A stretch of 64,000 nucleotides of DNA from CAKSQF01 sp963628435 (GCA_963628435.1 CAVGEY010000007.1:18483-82482), one strand, 5' to 3'; counted from the stretch's first letter, positions 8,713 through 18,841 are shown. The notes: generated from the letters alone by a model not told the origin. Translations and numbers: made by a program.

Positions 8713-9202
8713 GTAGTTTTCCCAAAATTGCGAGCCTCGGGTCGATTTCTTTTTTGGGACAGCCGCACTCACCTTCATTGAGGTCGGCTCCGCATTTCGG
8801 ACACAATCCCTTGCAGTTTTCGTCGCACAGAAAAATCATCGGAAAATCGAGCAGTACGGCCTCGCATATTGCGGAGTCGGGGTCGAGCATACCTTTCTCG
8901 ACTGTAATGTAGTCCTCTTCGCTCTCCTCATCCGAAAGACTGCCTTTTACCGCAATCGGCTTTTCAAAATCAAATTTATATGTCCGTTTGATTTCCTTGA
9001 AACAGCGCGCACAGTGAGTCGTAAACGGAATCTCGGCGGATGCGCCGATCGTCATATAACCCGCCATGTTGCGAACTTTTCCGCATAAATGCATTTTGCC
9101 GTCAAAACTCACATCGGGCAGTTCTTCGGGGGCATCGGTTTCGTATTCGAAATCAACAGTCTCACTGTCGCCTTTTATAAGTTTGCGTATGTCAATCTGC
9201 AT
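8702..9202 (-). CDS. yceD: DUF177 family protein (YceD-like)
   Basis: 166 aa, DUF177; E. coli YceD is linked to 23S rRNA accumulation. Visible features: four cysteines in two pairs (CARC at mid-protein; CDENCKGLCPKCG near the C-terminus) and the acidic segment DEESEEDYITVEKG. GGGAGGTG precedes the ATG by 5 nt. Its genetic partner rpmF lies immediately downstream. Confidence 0.9.
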   Translation of the reverse strand: MQIDIRKLIKGDSETVDFEYETDAPEELPDVSFDGKMHLCGKVRNMAGYMTIGASAEIPFTTHCARCFKEIKRTYKFDFEKPIAVKGSLSDEESEEDYITVEKGMLDPDSAICEAVLLDFPMIFLCDENCKGLCPKCGADLNEGECGCPKKEIDPRLAILGKLLDK

Positions 9203-9244
9203 GATATCACCTCCCGGTAAAATGCGAAATTAAGTGCGGATGTT

Positions 9245-9273
9245 ATTATAAACAAAAGCCGCGCATTTGTCAA
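9245..9273 (-). promoter_or_regulatory. yceD-rpmF promoter
   Basis: Minus strand: -35 TTGACA (9273-9268), 17-bp spacer, -10 TATAAT (9250-9245), about 42 nt before the yceD start. Confidence 0.88.
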
Positions 9274-9301
9274 TAGAAAAAAGAATATGTCGTCAAAATA
9301 C

Positions 9302-9340
9302 CCTATGTTTTCGGCAGATGACTGCCGAAAACACAGGATA
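9302..9340. terminator. valS terminator
   Basis: 11-bp perfect stem GTTTTCGGCAG / CTGCCGAAAAC (9307-9332) with an imperfect lower stem, followed on the minus strand by a TATTTT tract; lies just after valS. Confidence 0.8.
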
Positions 9341-9347
9341 ATTTATG

Positions 9348-11963
9348 TTACTTCGGAAGTTTGGCAAGCGCCGCTTTGACTTTTTCGGCCGTTTCGGTAT
9401 ACTTGACGAGTTTCGCCTTTTCACCTGCGATAACGGCTTCGGGTGCCTTCGCGATAAATCCGGGATTTGAAAGTTTCCTGTTCAGACGGTCAATCTCATC
9501 GTAATTCTTTTTAAGCTCGGCTTCAAGTCGCGCATGCTCTTTTGCGAGATCCACGATTTCGGCAAGCGGGATAAAGATTGTGGCAACACTTGTGACAATC
9601 TGCACCGCTGTTTCGTCATTGTATGCTTTTACAACCTTCAGCGATGACGCGGAGGCGAGCTTGATAAAGAATTTTTCGCTCTTTTCGCTGAAGATGTCGG
9701 TGCGGTCGGTCGCGATTATAACCGCCGCTTTTTTGGACGGAGGAACATTCATTTCCTGACGGCGGTTGCGTATTGCACGTACCGCGTCGATAACCGCTTC
9801 CATCGATTTTTCATCTTCTTCGAATATGTATGCTTCGTCTTTTTTCGGCCAGTCGGAAATCATGATAGATTCGCCGTCGTGAGGCAGAGACTGCCAGATT
9901 TCCTCGGTTATGAACGGAATGAACGGGTGCAGCATTTTCAGAATGCCGGTCATAACATGTATGAGCACCTGCTGAGCCGGCTCGTCACCCGAAGAAAGTC
10001 TCGGCTTGACAAGTTCGATATACCAGTCGCAGAAGACATCCCATGTGAAATCATAGAGCTTCGCGAGAGCCACACCGAGTTCGTAATTTTCGAGATTCAG
10101 CGTTACTTCTCCGATAAGTTCGTTGTATTTTGTGAGAATCCACTTGTCCTCTGTTTCGAGTTTGTCGGCATCGGGCAGTTTCGCCTTTTCGACTGTCAGG
10201 TTCATGAGTATAAAGCGTGCAGCGTTCCACAGCTTGTTGTTGAAGTTTCTTGCGGCCTCGATTTTTTCGTCCGAGAATCTCATGTCATTGCCGGGTGCGT
10301 TGCCGGTCGCAAGCGCGAAACGAAGCGCATCCGCACCGTACTTGTCGATTATTTCGAGCGGATCGATACCGTTTCCGAGCGATTTCGACATTTTTCTTCC
10401 CTGAGCATCGCGTACAAGCCCGTGAATGAATACGGTAGAGAACGGTTTTTGACCTGTGTGTTCTATTCCCGAGAAAATCATTCTCGCCACCCAGAAGAAT
10501 ATGATGTCGTATCCCGTTACAAGCACAGAGGTCGGATAATATTTTTTGAGCGTTTCGGTCTGTTCGGGCCATCCCATCGTAGAGAACGGCCAGAGTGCCG
10601 ATGAAAACCAGGTGTCAAGCACGTCCTCTTCCTGACGCATTTCTCCGCCGCAGTCGGGGCAGACGGTGACATCTTCTTTGGAAACCACCATTTTTCCGCA
10701 CTTTTTGCAGTAGAAAGCGGGAATGCGGTGACCCCACCAGAGCTGACGTGAAATGCACCAGTCGTGAACGTTTTCCATCCATCTGTAATAGTTTGTTGCA
10801 AAACGTTCGGGCTCGAATTTGATTTCTCCGCTCTTTACGGCCTCTATTGCGGGCTCTGCGAGCGGTTCCATCTTTACGAACCACTGATCTGATGTAATCG
10901 GCTCGACGGTGTTGTGACAGCGGTAGCAGGTACCGACATTGTGAACATGAGGCACCACTTTTACAAGAAGACCTTCCGATTCGAGATCGGCGACCATCAT
11001 GCGGCGCGCCTCATAGCGGTCGAGACCGTGATATTTGCTGCCCGGGCAGTTGATTTTCGCGTCATCGTCGAGAATTTTGATTTGCGGAAGATTGTGACGC
11101 TGACCGACGAGAAAGTCGTTCGGATCGTGCGCAGGCGTGATTTTTACACAGCCCGTTCCGAAATCCTGCTCGACATAGTCGTCGGCGATGACCGGAATTT
11201 CTCTTCCGACAAGCGGAAGAATGAGAGTTTTGCCCACAAGATTTTTGTAGCGTTCGTCATTCGGATTGACCGCAACGGCAGTGTCGCCGAGAAGCGTTTC
11301 GGGACGGGTGGTTGCGACCTCGACATAACCGCTTCCGTCACTTATCGGATAACGGATGTGCCAGAAGTTGCCGGGTTGTTCGGCGTATTCGACTTCTGCG
11401 TCGGAAAGGGCGGTGCGGCAGTGAGGGCACCAGTTGATGATCCTGTTTCCGCGGTATATAAGCCCCTTGTTGTATAGGTTGACAAAGACCTCGCGTACTG
11501 CCTTGCAGCAGCCGTCATCCATTGTGAAGCGCAGACGCGACCAGTCGCATGATGAGCCGAGCTTTTTCAGCTGTCTTATAATGTTGTCGCCGTATTGCTC
11601 TTTCCATGCCCAAACTCTCTTCAGAAATTCGTCTCGGCCCAGATCGTATCTTGTAAGCCCTTCGTTTACGCGGAGCGATTCCTCCACTTTGATTTGGGTT
11701 GCGATTCCGGCATGGTCGGTTCCGGGAATCCATAGAGCCGAATATCCCTGCATACGCTTGAAGCGTACGAGAATATCCTGAAGTGTTTCATCGAGAGCAT
11801 GTCCCATGTGCAGTTTGCCCGTGACATTCGGGGGCGGAATTACGATTGAAAAAGAGGGCTTGCCGTCATGGATGTCCGGGGTAAAATAACCGTTTTCATT
11901 CCAGAATGAGTAAAGACGGTCCTCGATTTCTTTCGGTGAATACTGTTTTTCGAGTTCTTTCAT
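9348..11963 (-). CDS. valS: Valyl-tRNA synthetase
   Basis: Class I aminoacyl-tRNA synthetase charging tRNA-Val; 871 aa from the chosen start. Signature motifs are present: HIGH-type PPPNVTGKLHMGHALDE and KMSKS (GRKMSKSLGNG), a CP1 editing domain between them, an anticodon-binding domain, and a C-terminal coiled coil (ARLEAELKKNYDEIDRLNRKL). ATG 11963 (MKELEKQYSP) has AGGAAG upstream; the in-frame extension to 11999 runs into the leader and is not needed. Controlled by the T-box leader directly upstream. Confidence 0.97.
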   Translation of the reverse strand: MKELEKQYSPKEIEDRLYSFWNENGYFTPDIHDGKPSFSIVIPPPNVTGKLHMGHALDETLQDILVRFKRMQGYSALWIPGTDHAGIATQIKVEESLRVNEGLTRYDLGRDEFLKRVWAWKEQYGDNIIRQLKKLGSSCDWSRLRFTMDDGCCKAVREVFVNLYNKGLIYRGNRIINWCPHCRTALSDAEVEYAEQPGNFWHIRYPISDGSGYVEVATTRPETLLGDTAVAVNPNDERYKNLVGKTLILPLVGREIPVIADDYVEQDFGTGCVKITPAHDPNDFLVGQRHNLPQIKILDDDAKINCPGSKYHGLDRYEARRMMVADLESEGLLVKVVPHVHNVGTCYRCHNTVEPITSDQWFVKMEPLAEPAIEAVKSGEIKFEPERFATNYYRWMENVHDWCISRQLWWGHRIPAFYCKKCGKMVVSKEDVTVCPDCGGEMRQEEDVLDTWFSSALWPFSTMGWPEQTETLKKYYPTSVLVTGYDIIFFWVARMIFSGIEHTGQKPFSTVFIHGLVRDAQGRKMSKSLGNGIDPLEIIDKYGADALRFALATGNAPGNDMRFSDEKIEAARNFNNKLWNAARFILMNLTVEKAKLPDADKLETEDKWILTKYNELIGEVTLNLENYELGVALAKLYDFTWDVFCDWYIELVKPRLSSGDEPAQQVLIHVMTGILKMLHPFIPFITEEIWQSLPHDGESIMISDWPKKDEAYIFEEDEKSMEAVIDAVRAIRNRRQEMNVPPSKKAAVIIATDRTDIFSEKSEKFFIKLASASSLKVVKAYNDETAVQIVTSVATIFIPLAEIVDLAKEHARLEAELKKNYDEIDRLNRKLSNPGFIAKAPEAVIAGEKAKLVKYTETAEKVKAALAKLPK

Positions 11964-12000
11964 GTTTTTCGACTTCCTTTCTCGCTGATTTTGATACACG

Positions 12001-12290
12001 TAAAAATAAAAGCCCTGTAATCGTCGATAAGATTACAGGACGCATAATGGCGCGGTACCACCTGAATTTCCGCCGCAGCGGACACTTTTCCCGCGCTTTT
12101 GATTTCCGAAAATATCGAAAACGCAGATCCGCTGTAACGGACGGAAACCGTCGGAAACTATGCGTTCGCATTCATAACCGCTGTTCGGGGGCGACTTCGG
12201 GAACCGCTTTCGGTACCGCTCTCACCTTTCGGTACTCTCTGTGCAACGCGCCGATCCTTACTGCTCCCCGTCATTACATTTGTGATTCTT
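12001..12290 (-). promoter_or_regulatory. T-box riboswitch leader of valS
   Basis: Reading the minus strand: stem I start GGGGAGCAGTA near 12265, AGAG and GGTGAGA loop elements, a candidate specifier GTC (Val) at 12195-12193 in the context GAAGTCGCC, the T-box core AGGTGGTACCGCG (12063-12051), and an intrinsic terminator (CCTGTAATC / GATTACAGG, 12014-12039) followed by a T-rich tract. Known T-box logic: uncharged tRNA-Val would stabilise the antiterminator and allow valS transcription. The specifier choice is inferred from its position and the downstream gene. Confidence 0.92.
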
Positions 12291-12298
12291 TATCGGGT

Positions 12299-12327
12299 AT
12301 TCTATCACGGAAATAAACAAAAGTCAA
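12299..12327 (-). promoter_or_regulatory. valS leader promoter
   Basis: Minus strand: -35 TTGACT (12327-12322), 17-bp spacer, -10 TAGAAT (12304-12299), directly before the T-box stem I. Confidence 0.85.
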
Positions 12328-12428
12328 TGTTTTTGAAAAAAAAACCGAAAATAGGGCGTGATTTTATGATTTTCGGAAATTAAATACAAAAAAGTTGCAA
12401 TTCATTCACCGAAAAAACGGCTTTGGGG

Positions 12429-12457
12429 TTGAAAAAAAAATAATGATAGTGTATAAT
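12429..12457 (+). promoter_or_regulatory. promoter of the LTA-synthase-like gene
   Basis: -35 TTGAAA (12429-12434), 17-bp spacer, -10 TATAAT (12452-12457). The ~125-nt leader contains a short direct repeat (ATACCGCCGAA twice, about 12489-12511); otherwise nothing recognised. Confidence 0.75.
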
Positions 12458-12588
12458 ACGACATTGTTCGGCGCAGGCTTTTTTGCCGATATACCGCCGA
12501 AATACCGCCGAAATACCGATTTACGAATTTCGACAGCGGGAATATGACCGTCCGCTGCCTCTTGCAGATATCTGAAAGGAATGTTACA

Positions 12589-14835
12589 ATGCGGTTGATT
12601 TTACAGCAAAATAAACGCTTTTATCCGTGGATTGCCGCTGTCGTGATTGCATGCGCCGTGGCTGCGGGACTTCTCGGAGCCAATATTTTCCTTGTTATTG
12701 CGGCATCGCTTGTTCTTGCGGCAGCTCTTCTCGTAAAAATAGAATTTCCGAAAAAAATAAACAAACTTTTTATCCTGCCTTTTTTCCTTGTCTCTGCTCT
12801 TTTTGTTTTTCTGCTTATGCAGTTTACAATCGGAGCGGGAATCGGCAAACGCCTGAACATTATTAAATTTATTCTTAATGTTCTCGTAATAGCCGCGCTT
12901 CATTTTTTTGTTTTCTCGATATGCGGAAATATGCGCGCGTCGGTGCTTTCTGTTTTGATTTTTTCGGAAACGCTCGCCGTAATCGATCATCTTGTTGTGC
13001 AGACGAGATCGATGGAAATAGTGCTTACCGATATTTTCTCGATTATGACCGGTCTGAGCGTTGCCGCGGGCTATTCGTTTACCCTGTCCGAAATGACGGT
13101 AACCGCTCTGTTTTTCGCCGTCGGATTCGGAGTGATTGCGGCGAGAACTGTTTATCCTGATTTTGCGGACATCAAAAGCAGGCTCTTCTCGATTTTCGGC
13201 AGTGTGGCTATAATTACGCTTGCTTCGGTTTTAGTGTCGAATTCATGGGGAAATAATTTTATCAACTTCATCGATAAATACTGGATGTACCGCGCATCCG
13301 AAAATAACGGTTTTTATCTGAACATACTGCATACGGCATCGGCAACCAATGTCAAAACACCGCTCGGATATTCGATTGACGAGCTGAAAAAACTTCTGGA
13401 AGAACAAACAGAAAAAGGAAATACGACCGAAGAGAAAAAAGATACAACCTCCGAGATTCCGGAAGTCACAACCGAAAAGAAACCGGAAACAGAGACACCC
13501 GTTACCGACAACGCCACAACAGGCGAACCCGAAACAGATGCCGAGAAGAAAAAACCGAATATCATCGTCGTAATGGATGAGACCTTCTCGGATCTTCAGG
13601 CTGTCGCCGATTATCTTTACGAAAACGGCTATGCAAGCGAAAAACTTCAGACCGACGAGGAGATACTGCCATACTTTAACTCACTCGATTCTTCGGCATC
13701 CAATATCGAGAAGGGATGGGCTCTGTCATCGGTTTTCGGCGGCAATACCGCAAATTCCGAATTTGAATTTCTGACCGGCCATTCAATGGCATTTCTGCCG
13801 CAGAATACCGTCGCATATAATCTCTATCTTGAAAAAAACAACGCTTTTTCAATGGTGGATATTCTTAAAAAAGAAGGTTACCATACTGTCGGAATGCATC
13901 CGGAAGTCGCGACAAACTGGAGCAGAAACAGGATATATTCCTATTACGGATTCGATGAAACGCTTTTTATCGATGATTTTACCGATCTTGATGAAGATGA
14001 CTATTACCGCGGTCATGTGAGCGACAGCGCCGTGTTCGACAAAATAATAAGTCTTTACGAAAATAACGAAAACAGCGAGGACGACAGCTCACTCTTCGTT
14101 TTCGCGGTGACAATGATGAATCACGGCGGATATTCGACCGAAAATTTCGATGCGTCGATACATATTACAAATTACACGAATTATAAGGGCGCACAGGAAT
14201 ATTTCTCCTCGATAAATAAAAGCGACGAAGCTCTGAAAAAGCTCATAGAGTATTTTTCGAGTGTCGATGAGGAAACCGTTATCGTATTCTTCGGAGATCA
14301 TCAGCCGTCTCTTTCTTCCGGATTTTATTCCAAGTTCTTCGGTATTGCGGATGACAGCGATCAGAAACTCAATCAGGCAAAATACGTCGTTCCTTATCTG
14401 ATCTGGGCAAATTTCGATTTTGAGGATAGCACAACCGAAATAACATCGCTGAATTATCTCGGCGTGAAAACCCTCGATATTGCCGGAATCGAAAAAACCG
14501 AGTATATGAATTTTCTCACGAAAGTAAGAGCCGATTATCCTGCGATAACCGCCGCGGGATATTGGGATACCGACGGCGAATTTTACAGCTTTATCGACAG
14601 CACTGTTGAGGAGACGACACTTCTTAAACTGTATAAGTATCTGCAGTATAACGCACTGTTCGATGCCGATGAAAACAAGCTGAAAGCATGGTTTATCAGG
14701 GATTACGTAGGTGATGTGCCGCATACCTCAGCTGTAACATCGGATATCGTATCAACCGAAAAAATACCGGTTACCGAGCCGCCGACATCCGATAAAAAGA
14801 CCGATGATGAAAAGACGGTCCCGAATCCCGAATAA
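12589..14835 (+). CDS. LTA synthase family sulfatase-fold protein
   Basis: 748 aa. About five to seven N-terminal membrane helices are followed by a Thr/Glu/Lys-rich linker (~280-325) and an extracellular sulfatase/alkaline-phosphatase-fold domain. Seen: NIIVVMDETFSD (metal-binding Asp/Glu region), the Thr nucleophile in GGNTANSEFEFLTG (Thr387), MNHGGYS and FFGDHQPSL. The family transfers glycerol phosphate from phosphatidylglycerol to polymers or glycolipids; the exact acceptor here is unknown. It is longer than typical LtaS (~650), mainly because of the linker and a Thr/Pro/Asp-rich C-terminal tail. ATG 12589 has GAAAGGA upstream. Monocistronic. Confidence 0.88.
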   Translation: MRLILQQNKRFYPWIAAVVIACAVAAGLLGANIFLVIAASLVLAAALLVKIEFPKKINKLFILPFFLVSALFVFLLMQFTIGAGIGKRLNIIKFILNVLVIAALHFFVFSICGNMRASVLSVLIFSETLAVIDHLVVQTRSMEIVLTDIFSIMTGLSVAAGYSFTLSEMTVTALFFAVGFGVIAARTVYPDFADIKSRLFSIFGSVAIITLASVLVSNSWGNNFINFIDKYWMYRASENNGFYLNILHTASATNVKTPLGYSIDELKKLLEEQTEKGNTTEEKKDTTSEIPEVTTEKKPETETPVTDNATTGEPETDAEKKKPNIIVVMDETFSDLQAVADYLYENGYASEKLQTDEEILPYFNSLDSSASNIEKGWALSSVFGGNTANSEFEFLTGHSMAFLPQNTVAYNLYLEKNNAFSMVDILKKEGYHTVGMHPEVATNWSRNRIYSYYGFDETLFIDDFTDLDEDDYYRGHVSDSAVFDKIISLYENNENSEDDSSLFVFAVTMMNHGGYSTENFDASIHITNYTNYKGAQEYFSSINKSDEALKKLIEYFSSVDEETVIVFFGDHQPSLSSGFYSKFFGIADDSDQKLNQAKYVVPYLIWANFDFEDSTTEITSLNYLGVKTLDIAGIEKTEYMNFLTKVRADYPAITAAGYWDTDGEFYSFIDSTVEETTLLKLYKYLQYNALFDADENKLKAWFIRDYVGDVPHTSAVTSDIVSTEKIPVTEPPTSDKKTDDEKTVPNPE

Positions 14836-14842
14836 AAAAACA

Positions 14843-14886
14843 AATTCCCTTTTGCGCCGGTCAAACCGCCGCAAAAGGGAATTTTT
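14843..14886. terminator. bidirectional terminator
   Basis: 14-bp perfect stem AATTCCCTTTTGCG / CGCAAAAGGGAATT (14843-14883), with T-run on one side and A-run on the other, between convergent genes. Confidence 0.9.
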
Positions 14887-14905
14887 CGGTTAATATGTTA
14901 ATCTG

Positions 14906-16327
14906 TCAGAATGAGAAATATTTCTTTTCAAGACGCTCCATCTCGAGTTTGCATTCGGCGATTCTCCTTGCATAGAATGCTTTTTCATCGACATCGTCTG
15001 TCTGCGTATACTCCGCCATCGCTCTGCCGTCTTCATGGGCGATTTCATCGTGGAGAGGGAAGTAGTTTTCCAGCAGGAACCATGCGTATTTTATCAGGCG
15101 GAAATCGCCGACAAGACGCGGTTCGGAGAGTATTCCGTCGATTGCTATCGAGTATTTTGCCTTAATCGCATCAATGAGACATTCGCGGCTGTTTTCCGGA
15201 GAGAATACCATCGTTCTCGCAAGATGAGCATTCGGCGCTTCGATGTTTGACCAGTGACTGTCGGTACTGCCGACTATCGGAAAATCGATGCCCTCGCTGC
15301 GCATATTCTGATATTTTGCCGTCTGATAGCCGTTCTGTTCGTAATAGCGCTCTCCTCCGAGCAGTTCAAACGCATCAAACGGATGCTGCCTCAGCATATA
15401 ATCGGTAAAGCTCTCGGAGAGCTGGAACAGGTCGGAAATCCAATATGGATGAGCGAATATTCCGAGTCCGCCCGCCTGTCTTATCTTGTCGAATTCCCAA
15501 AGACACGCGGCGTACATGTATCTTTCTTTTTCGTTGTCGATGTACTCGGGTACCGAAAGACCTTTCGCGATTTCTTCGATTTCGCGGCGGAATTCTTCTT
15601 CGCTTATCTGTTCGGGACAGTCGTCCTCATCGACCGCACGCAGCGCAAATTTCGACACGTCTTCTTCGGTGACACCCGGGCGCGGGATTCTGTCGATGTC
15701 CTCTTTTGTCGGATAACTGTCTTTTATCAGCGAGTTTATGCTGAATTTGCCGCCGAAATTGATTAGGTGTACGGGATTTCCGGGCATGTGCACTTCTTCG
15801 CCCGTAACAAATGTAATCGCGTGATCTACATTTCTGTATGAATACATCACCTCAAGTGACGGGAAGAATCTGTGATGGTCGGTTATCGACAGAAAATCGT
15901 ATCCGAATTCACGGTAGTTTGCCGCAACCTTTTCGGGAAGTTCGCGACCGTCCGATCTGCAGGTGTGAAGGTGCAGATCACCGATGCGCGGTATTCTCCC
16001 CGCAAGATCCTCACCGACGGCATAAAGGCTGTTTTGCGGCAGGCGCACGTTCCCGTTGAATATTCTTACAAAATACTGCCCCTCAAGCGGAAAATCATAG
16101 GTGAATGAGAGCGCGCCGTGTTCGTCGGGGGCCGATTTGAACTCTGCATTGCCGAGAACTCTGTCGGGATAATTATTGCTGCCGCCCTCCGAAAGTGCCG
16201 CAACGACAATACGATGCTCGACATTGTCGAACTGCCGCATACCGCGCGGACGTATGCTTATTTTCGTCGATTTTCCGACTTTTGTCACCATCGGGTAAAT
16301 GTCGTAGTATCTGACTGTACTGTTCAT
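14906..16327 (-). CDS. PHP-domain phosphoesterase-like protein
   Basis: 473 aa. An N-terminal beta-rich region (~1-110) precedes a PHP metallo-phosphoesterase domain with the canonical metal ligands: HLHTCRSDG, ITDHHRF, GEEVHMPG, AHPYW and STDSHW. The substrate is not evident; the family includes phosphoesterases such as TrpH and histidinol phosphatase, and the extra N-terminal domain resembles CehA/McbA-type proteins. The ATG at 16327 has GGAG 9 nt upstream. Probably co-transcribed with the upstream MFS transporter (73-nt gap), suggesting import followed by hydrolysis of a shared compound (inference). Confidence 0.8.
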   Translation of the reverse strand: MNSTVRYYDIYPMVTKVGKSTKISIRPRGMRQFDNVEHRIVVAALSEGGSNNYPDRVLGNAEFKSAPDEHGALSFTYDFPLEGQYFVRIFNGNVRLPQNSLYAVGEDLAGRIPRIGDLHLHTCRSDGRELPEKVAANYREFGYDFLSITDHHRFFPSLEVMYSYRNVDHAITFVTGEEVHMPGNPVHLINFGGKFSINSLIKDSYPTKEDIDRIPRPGVTEEDVSKFALRAVDEDDCPEQISEEEFRREIEEIAKGLSVPEYIDNEKERYMYAACLWEFDKIRQAGGLGIFAHPYWISDLFQLSESFTDYMLRQHPFDAFELLGGERYYEQNGYQTAKYQNMRSEGIDFPIVGSTDSHWSNIEAPNAHLARTMVFSPENSRECLIDAIKAKYSIAIDGILSEPRLVGDFRLIKYAWFLLENYFPLHDEIAHEDGRAMAEYTQTDDVDEKAFYARRIAECKLEMERLEKKYFSF

Positions 16328-16400
16328 CTTCAAAAGCTCCTTTTATTGATTTTGATTTTCGAAAAATGTCGGATATACGGGGTTTTGATGTTTTGCGAGT

Positions 16401-17648
16401 TCAGCACATAAGATTTTTCGTCTTTTTAATCGATATAATCGAAAGGATAAATCCGGCGGCCGCCACGGCAGTCCATACGCCGATTGTCGCGAGCCATCCG
16501 CTTTTTTCGGTTATAACCGCAATGACATAGGTTGAAATCGAACTGCCGATATAGGTACATGCGTTGAGCAGACCCGAAAACAGCGATATTCTGCCGTATT
16601 TGTCAAAGCGCGACGGGAAGATGCTTATAAGCATAAGATTTATACCGTGCATACACCCGATGACTGTCACCATAAAGACAGCGGCGATAAACATACGCAT
16701 GCCGAAAAAGACAAGCAGCCCCGCACAGCTGATGAGTGCGATTCCCCACAGACGCGCCGATGTGTGAAGCTCGTTTTTGAAGTGTTTTGAAAAGCGTCTT
16801 GTAAAAGCAATACTTAAAATCGCGAGAACGGGAACGCAGGATGCAACGAGTATCGAATATTTTGTCGGAATATTGAAATTGCTTTTTATGTAGGAAGGGA
16901 ACCATGTTGTAATTCCGTCCCTGAGCATGCCGTGCATTGAAATCACAATCATAACCGGAATGATTCCCGTGTCGATAATGATCTTGAAAATCGATTCGCG
17001 CCTCGCCTCGCCTGTTTCAGAACAGTTGTTGCCGTCGTCGGCGGCGGGCAGAGCCTTTTCAACGGTGCATGACTGCATTTTTCTTGTGAATATTCGCCAG
17101 AGCAGTGCAATCGCAGCTCCGAAAAATCCGCAGATAAAGAAAACCGTCTGCCATCCCGATACGATTATGCATGCCGAAACCGCAAAATAGATAATTATCG
17201 AAGCCGCAAAAGCGGCATCATATACAAGTGCGCAAGCCGATTCGAGCTTATCGGGCGGCAGTTCTTTCGTTATGCATCTCAGCATCGGAGGCCAGATAAG
17301 CGACTGAGCAAATCCGTTTATGCACCAAATCACAATAATGAGACAGAGATTGATTTTTTCACCGCACCCGCAAAGACCGACTGCGATATTGCAGAGTGAG
17401 GTTGTCATCATGCCCGCCGTTATTATAAGGCTCGGCGATATTCTGTCGCCGAGATAGCCGCTTATAAGCTGACCGAATCCGTATGTTATAAAGCTGCCTG
17501 TAAGGGCAATCGCGGCGGTTGCCGAGGAAACTCCGGTTGACGAAATGATTTCGGTCAGGGCGGCATTGTAGCTGTTCCTGGTCATATAGCTTGTAAAATA
17601 CAGAATACAGCATAAAAGCATAAATCTTCGCTGTGATTTGTTCATTGA
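16401..17648 (-). CDS. MFS transporter (OPA-like)
   Basis: About 415 aa with twelve predicted hydrophobic helices. The MFS loop motif is seen as GYLGDRISPS after helix 2, and the N-terminus (YFTSYMTRNSYNAAL) resembles organophosphate/hexose-phosphate antiporters, so import of a phosphorylated compound is plausible, in line with the PHP phosphoesterase downstream. I chose ATG 17648, preceded by AAGGAG at ~13 nt; longer in-frame extensions run through the promoter and are rejected. Confidence 0.8.
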   Translation of the reverse strand, partial: SMNKSQRRFMLLCCILYFTSYMTRNSYNAALTEIISSTGVSSATAAIALTGSFITYGFGQLISGYLGDRISPSLIITAGMMTTSLCNIAVGLCGCGEKINLCLIIVIWCINGFAQSLIWPPMLRCITKELPPDKLESACALVYDAAFAASIIIYFAVSACIIVSGWQTVFFICGFFGAAIALLWRIFTRKMQSCTVEKALPAADDGNNCSETGEARRESIFKIIIDTGIIPVMIVISMHGMLRDGITTWFPSYIKSNFNIPTKYSILVASCVPVLAILSIAFTRRFSKHFKNELHTSARLWGIALISCAGLLVFFGMRMFIAAVFMVTVIGCMHGINLMLISIFPSRFDKYGRISLFSGLLNACTYIGSSISTYVIAVITEKSGWLATIGVWTAVAAAGFILSIISIKKTKNLMC

Positions 17649-17703
17649 TGATGTCAGACTCCTTAATCGAAAACATTTTGAAATTATGCCGTAGCCGTGA
17701 GTA

Positions 17704-17732
17704 AGTATAAACTTTTTGGTTTGTTTTGTCAA
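17704..17732 (-). promoter_or_regulatory. MFS-PHP operon promoter
   Basis: Minus strand: -35 TTGACA (17732-17727), 17-bp spacer, -10 TATACT (17709-17704). Confidence 0.85.
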
Positions 17733-17812
17733 TAGAACAGGGAATATTTTGCCGATATTTGTGAAAATTTCCATTTTTGACTATGACTGTCTGTCCGAAT
17801 GTTGTTCTTTGT

Positions 17813-17841
17813 TTGACTTTTCTTTTGATATATGATATACT
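17813..17841 (+). promoter_or_regulatory. ECF operon promoter
   Basis: -35 TTGACT (17813-17818), 17-bp spacer, -10 TATACT (17836-17841). About 100 nt of leader before ecfT holds no riboswitch I can recognise. Confidence 0.85.
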
Positions 17842-17947
17842 CTCGGTAAACGGGCCGAAACGCGTATGACGGAAATGGCGTATCCGAAATTACGCATAAA
17901 AGACCGAAAAACACGAAAGGAATCCGCCGAAAAGCGGGGTGACGAAA

Positions 17948-18841
17948 ATGGCTGAAAAAGACACTGCATTCGGACATTATCATCCGGCGGCGACATTCGC
18001 ATATTTTCTTTCGGTAATGTTTGTAACCGTTTTTACGATGAATCCGATAGTAATCGCGCTTTCATTTTTCGGCGCGCTCCTCTTCTCGGCAACGCTGGAA
18101 AGCGGCAAAGAGTTCGGCTCATCACTCGTTTTCTGTTTGACGCTGATTGCCGTCCTGTCACTGGCAAATCCGCTTTTTTCGCATAGCGGCAGTACACTCC
18201 TGTTTTTCGTAAACGGACTGCCGATAACGCTTGAATCTTTTCTTTACGGAATTGACGCCGCGGTTATGATTGCGGCGGTGCTCACATGGAGCAGATGTCT
18301 GTCGATTGTGATGACATCGGATAAGGTAATCTGCCTGTTCGGCAGATTTATGCCCAAAACGGCGCTGACCGTTTCAATGTCGTTAAGACTCATCCCGCTG
18401 CTTAAAAGAAAATGGCAGGAAATCAAAGACAGCGGGACGGCAAACGGAATGTTCTCGGAAAATCGGATTTCGGCGAGGATTTGCGATTATGCCTCTCTTT
18501 TTTCGGCGCTTGTGACATGGGCGCTCGAAAATGCCGTGGATACGGGTGCGTCCATGCGCGCAAGAGGATTCGGACTGCGAGGCAGAAGCAGCTTCAATAT
18601 ATATAAATTTGCCGCACCCGATTTTCTGCTTCTCGCTTATACGGCGCTGTTTTCGGCAGCGGCATTTGTGCTTTTCGGAGTCGGATATCTCGATTTCGAA
18701 TTTTACCCGAGACTGACGCAGATTAACCTTTCGACCGGTGCCGTAATATTTTATACCGCATTTGCGCTTTTCTGCATACTACCGTCTTTTACCGAAATAA
18801 CGGAGGATATAAAATGGAAATACTTTCGATCGAAAATCTGA
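17948..18841 (+). CDS. ecfT: ECF transporter T component
   Basis: 297 aa, about five to six membrane helices, with the coupling-helix motif near residue ~205 (ASMRARGFG) that contacts the ATPases. In ECF importers this scaffold couples ATP hydrolysis to toppling of the S component. The ATG at 17948 has GGGGTG 6 nt upstream; a GTG at 17939 is also possible. First gene of the operon; overlaps the ATPase gene by 28 nt. Confidence 0.92.
   Translation: MAEKDTAFGHYHPAATFAYFLSVMFVTVFTMNPIVIALSFFGALLFSATLESGKEFGSSLVFCLTLIAVLSLANPLFSHSGSTLLFFVNGLPITLESFLYGIDAAVMIAAVLTWSRCLSIVMTSDKVICLFGRFMPKTALTVSMSLRLIPLLKRKWQEIKDSGTANGMFSENRISARICDYASLFSALVTWALENAVDTGASMRARGFGLRGRSSFNIYKFAAPDFLLLAYTALFSAAAFVLFGVGYLDFEFYPRLTQINLSTGAVIFYTAFALFCILPSFTEITEDIKWKYFRSKI

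Noticed and set aside
17848..17947. Cobalamin or other riboswitch upstream of the ECF operon
   Set aside because: The leader is only ~100 nt and shows no conserved box of a known riboswitch.
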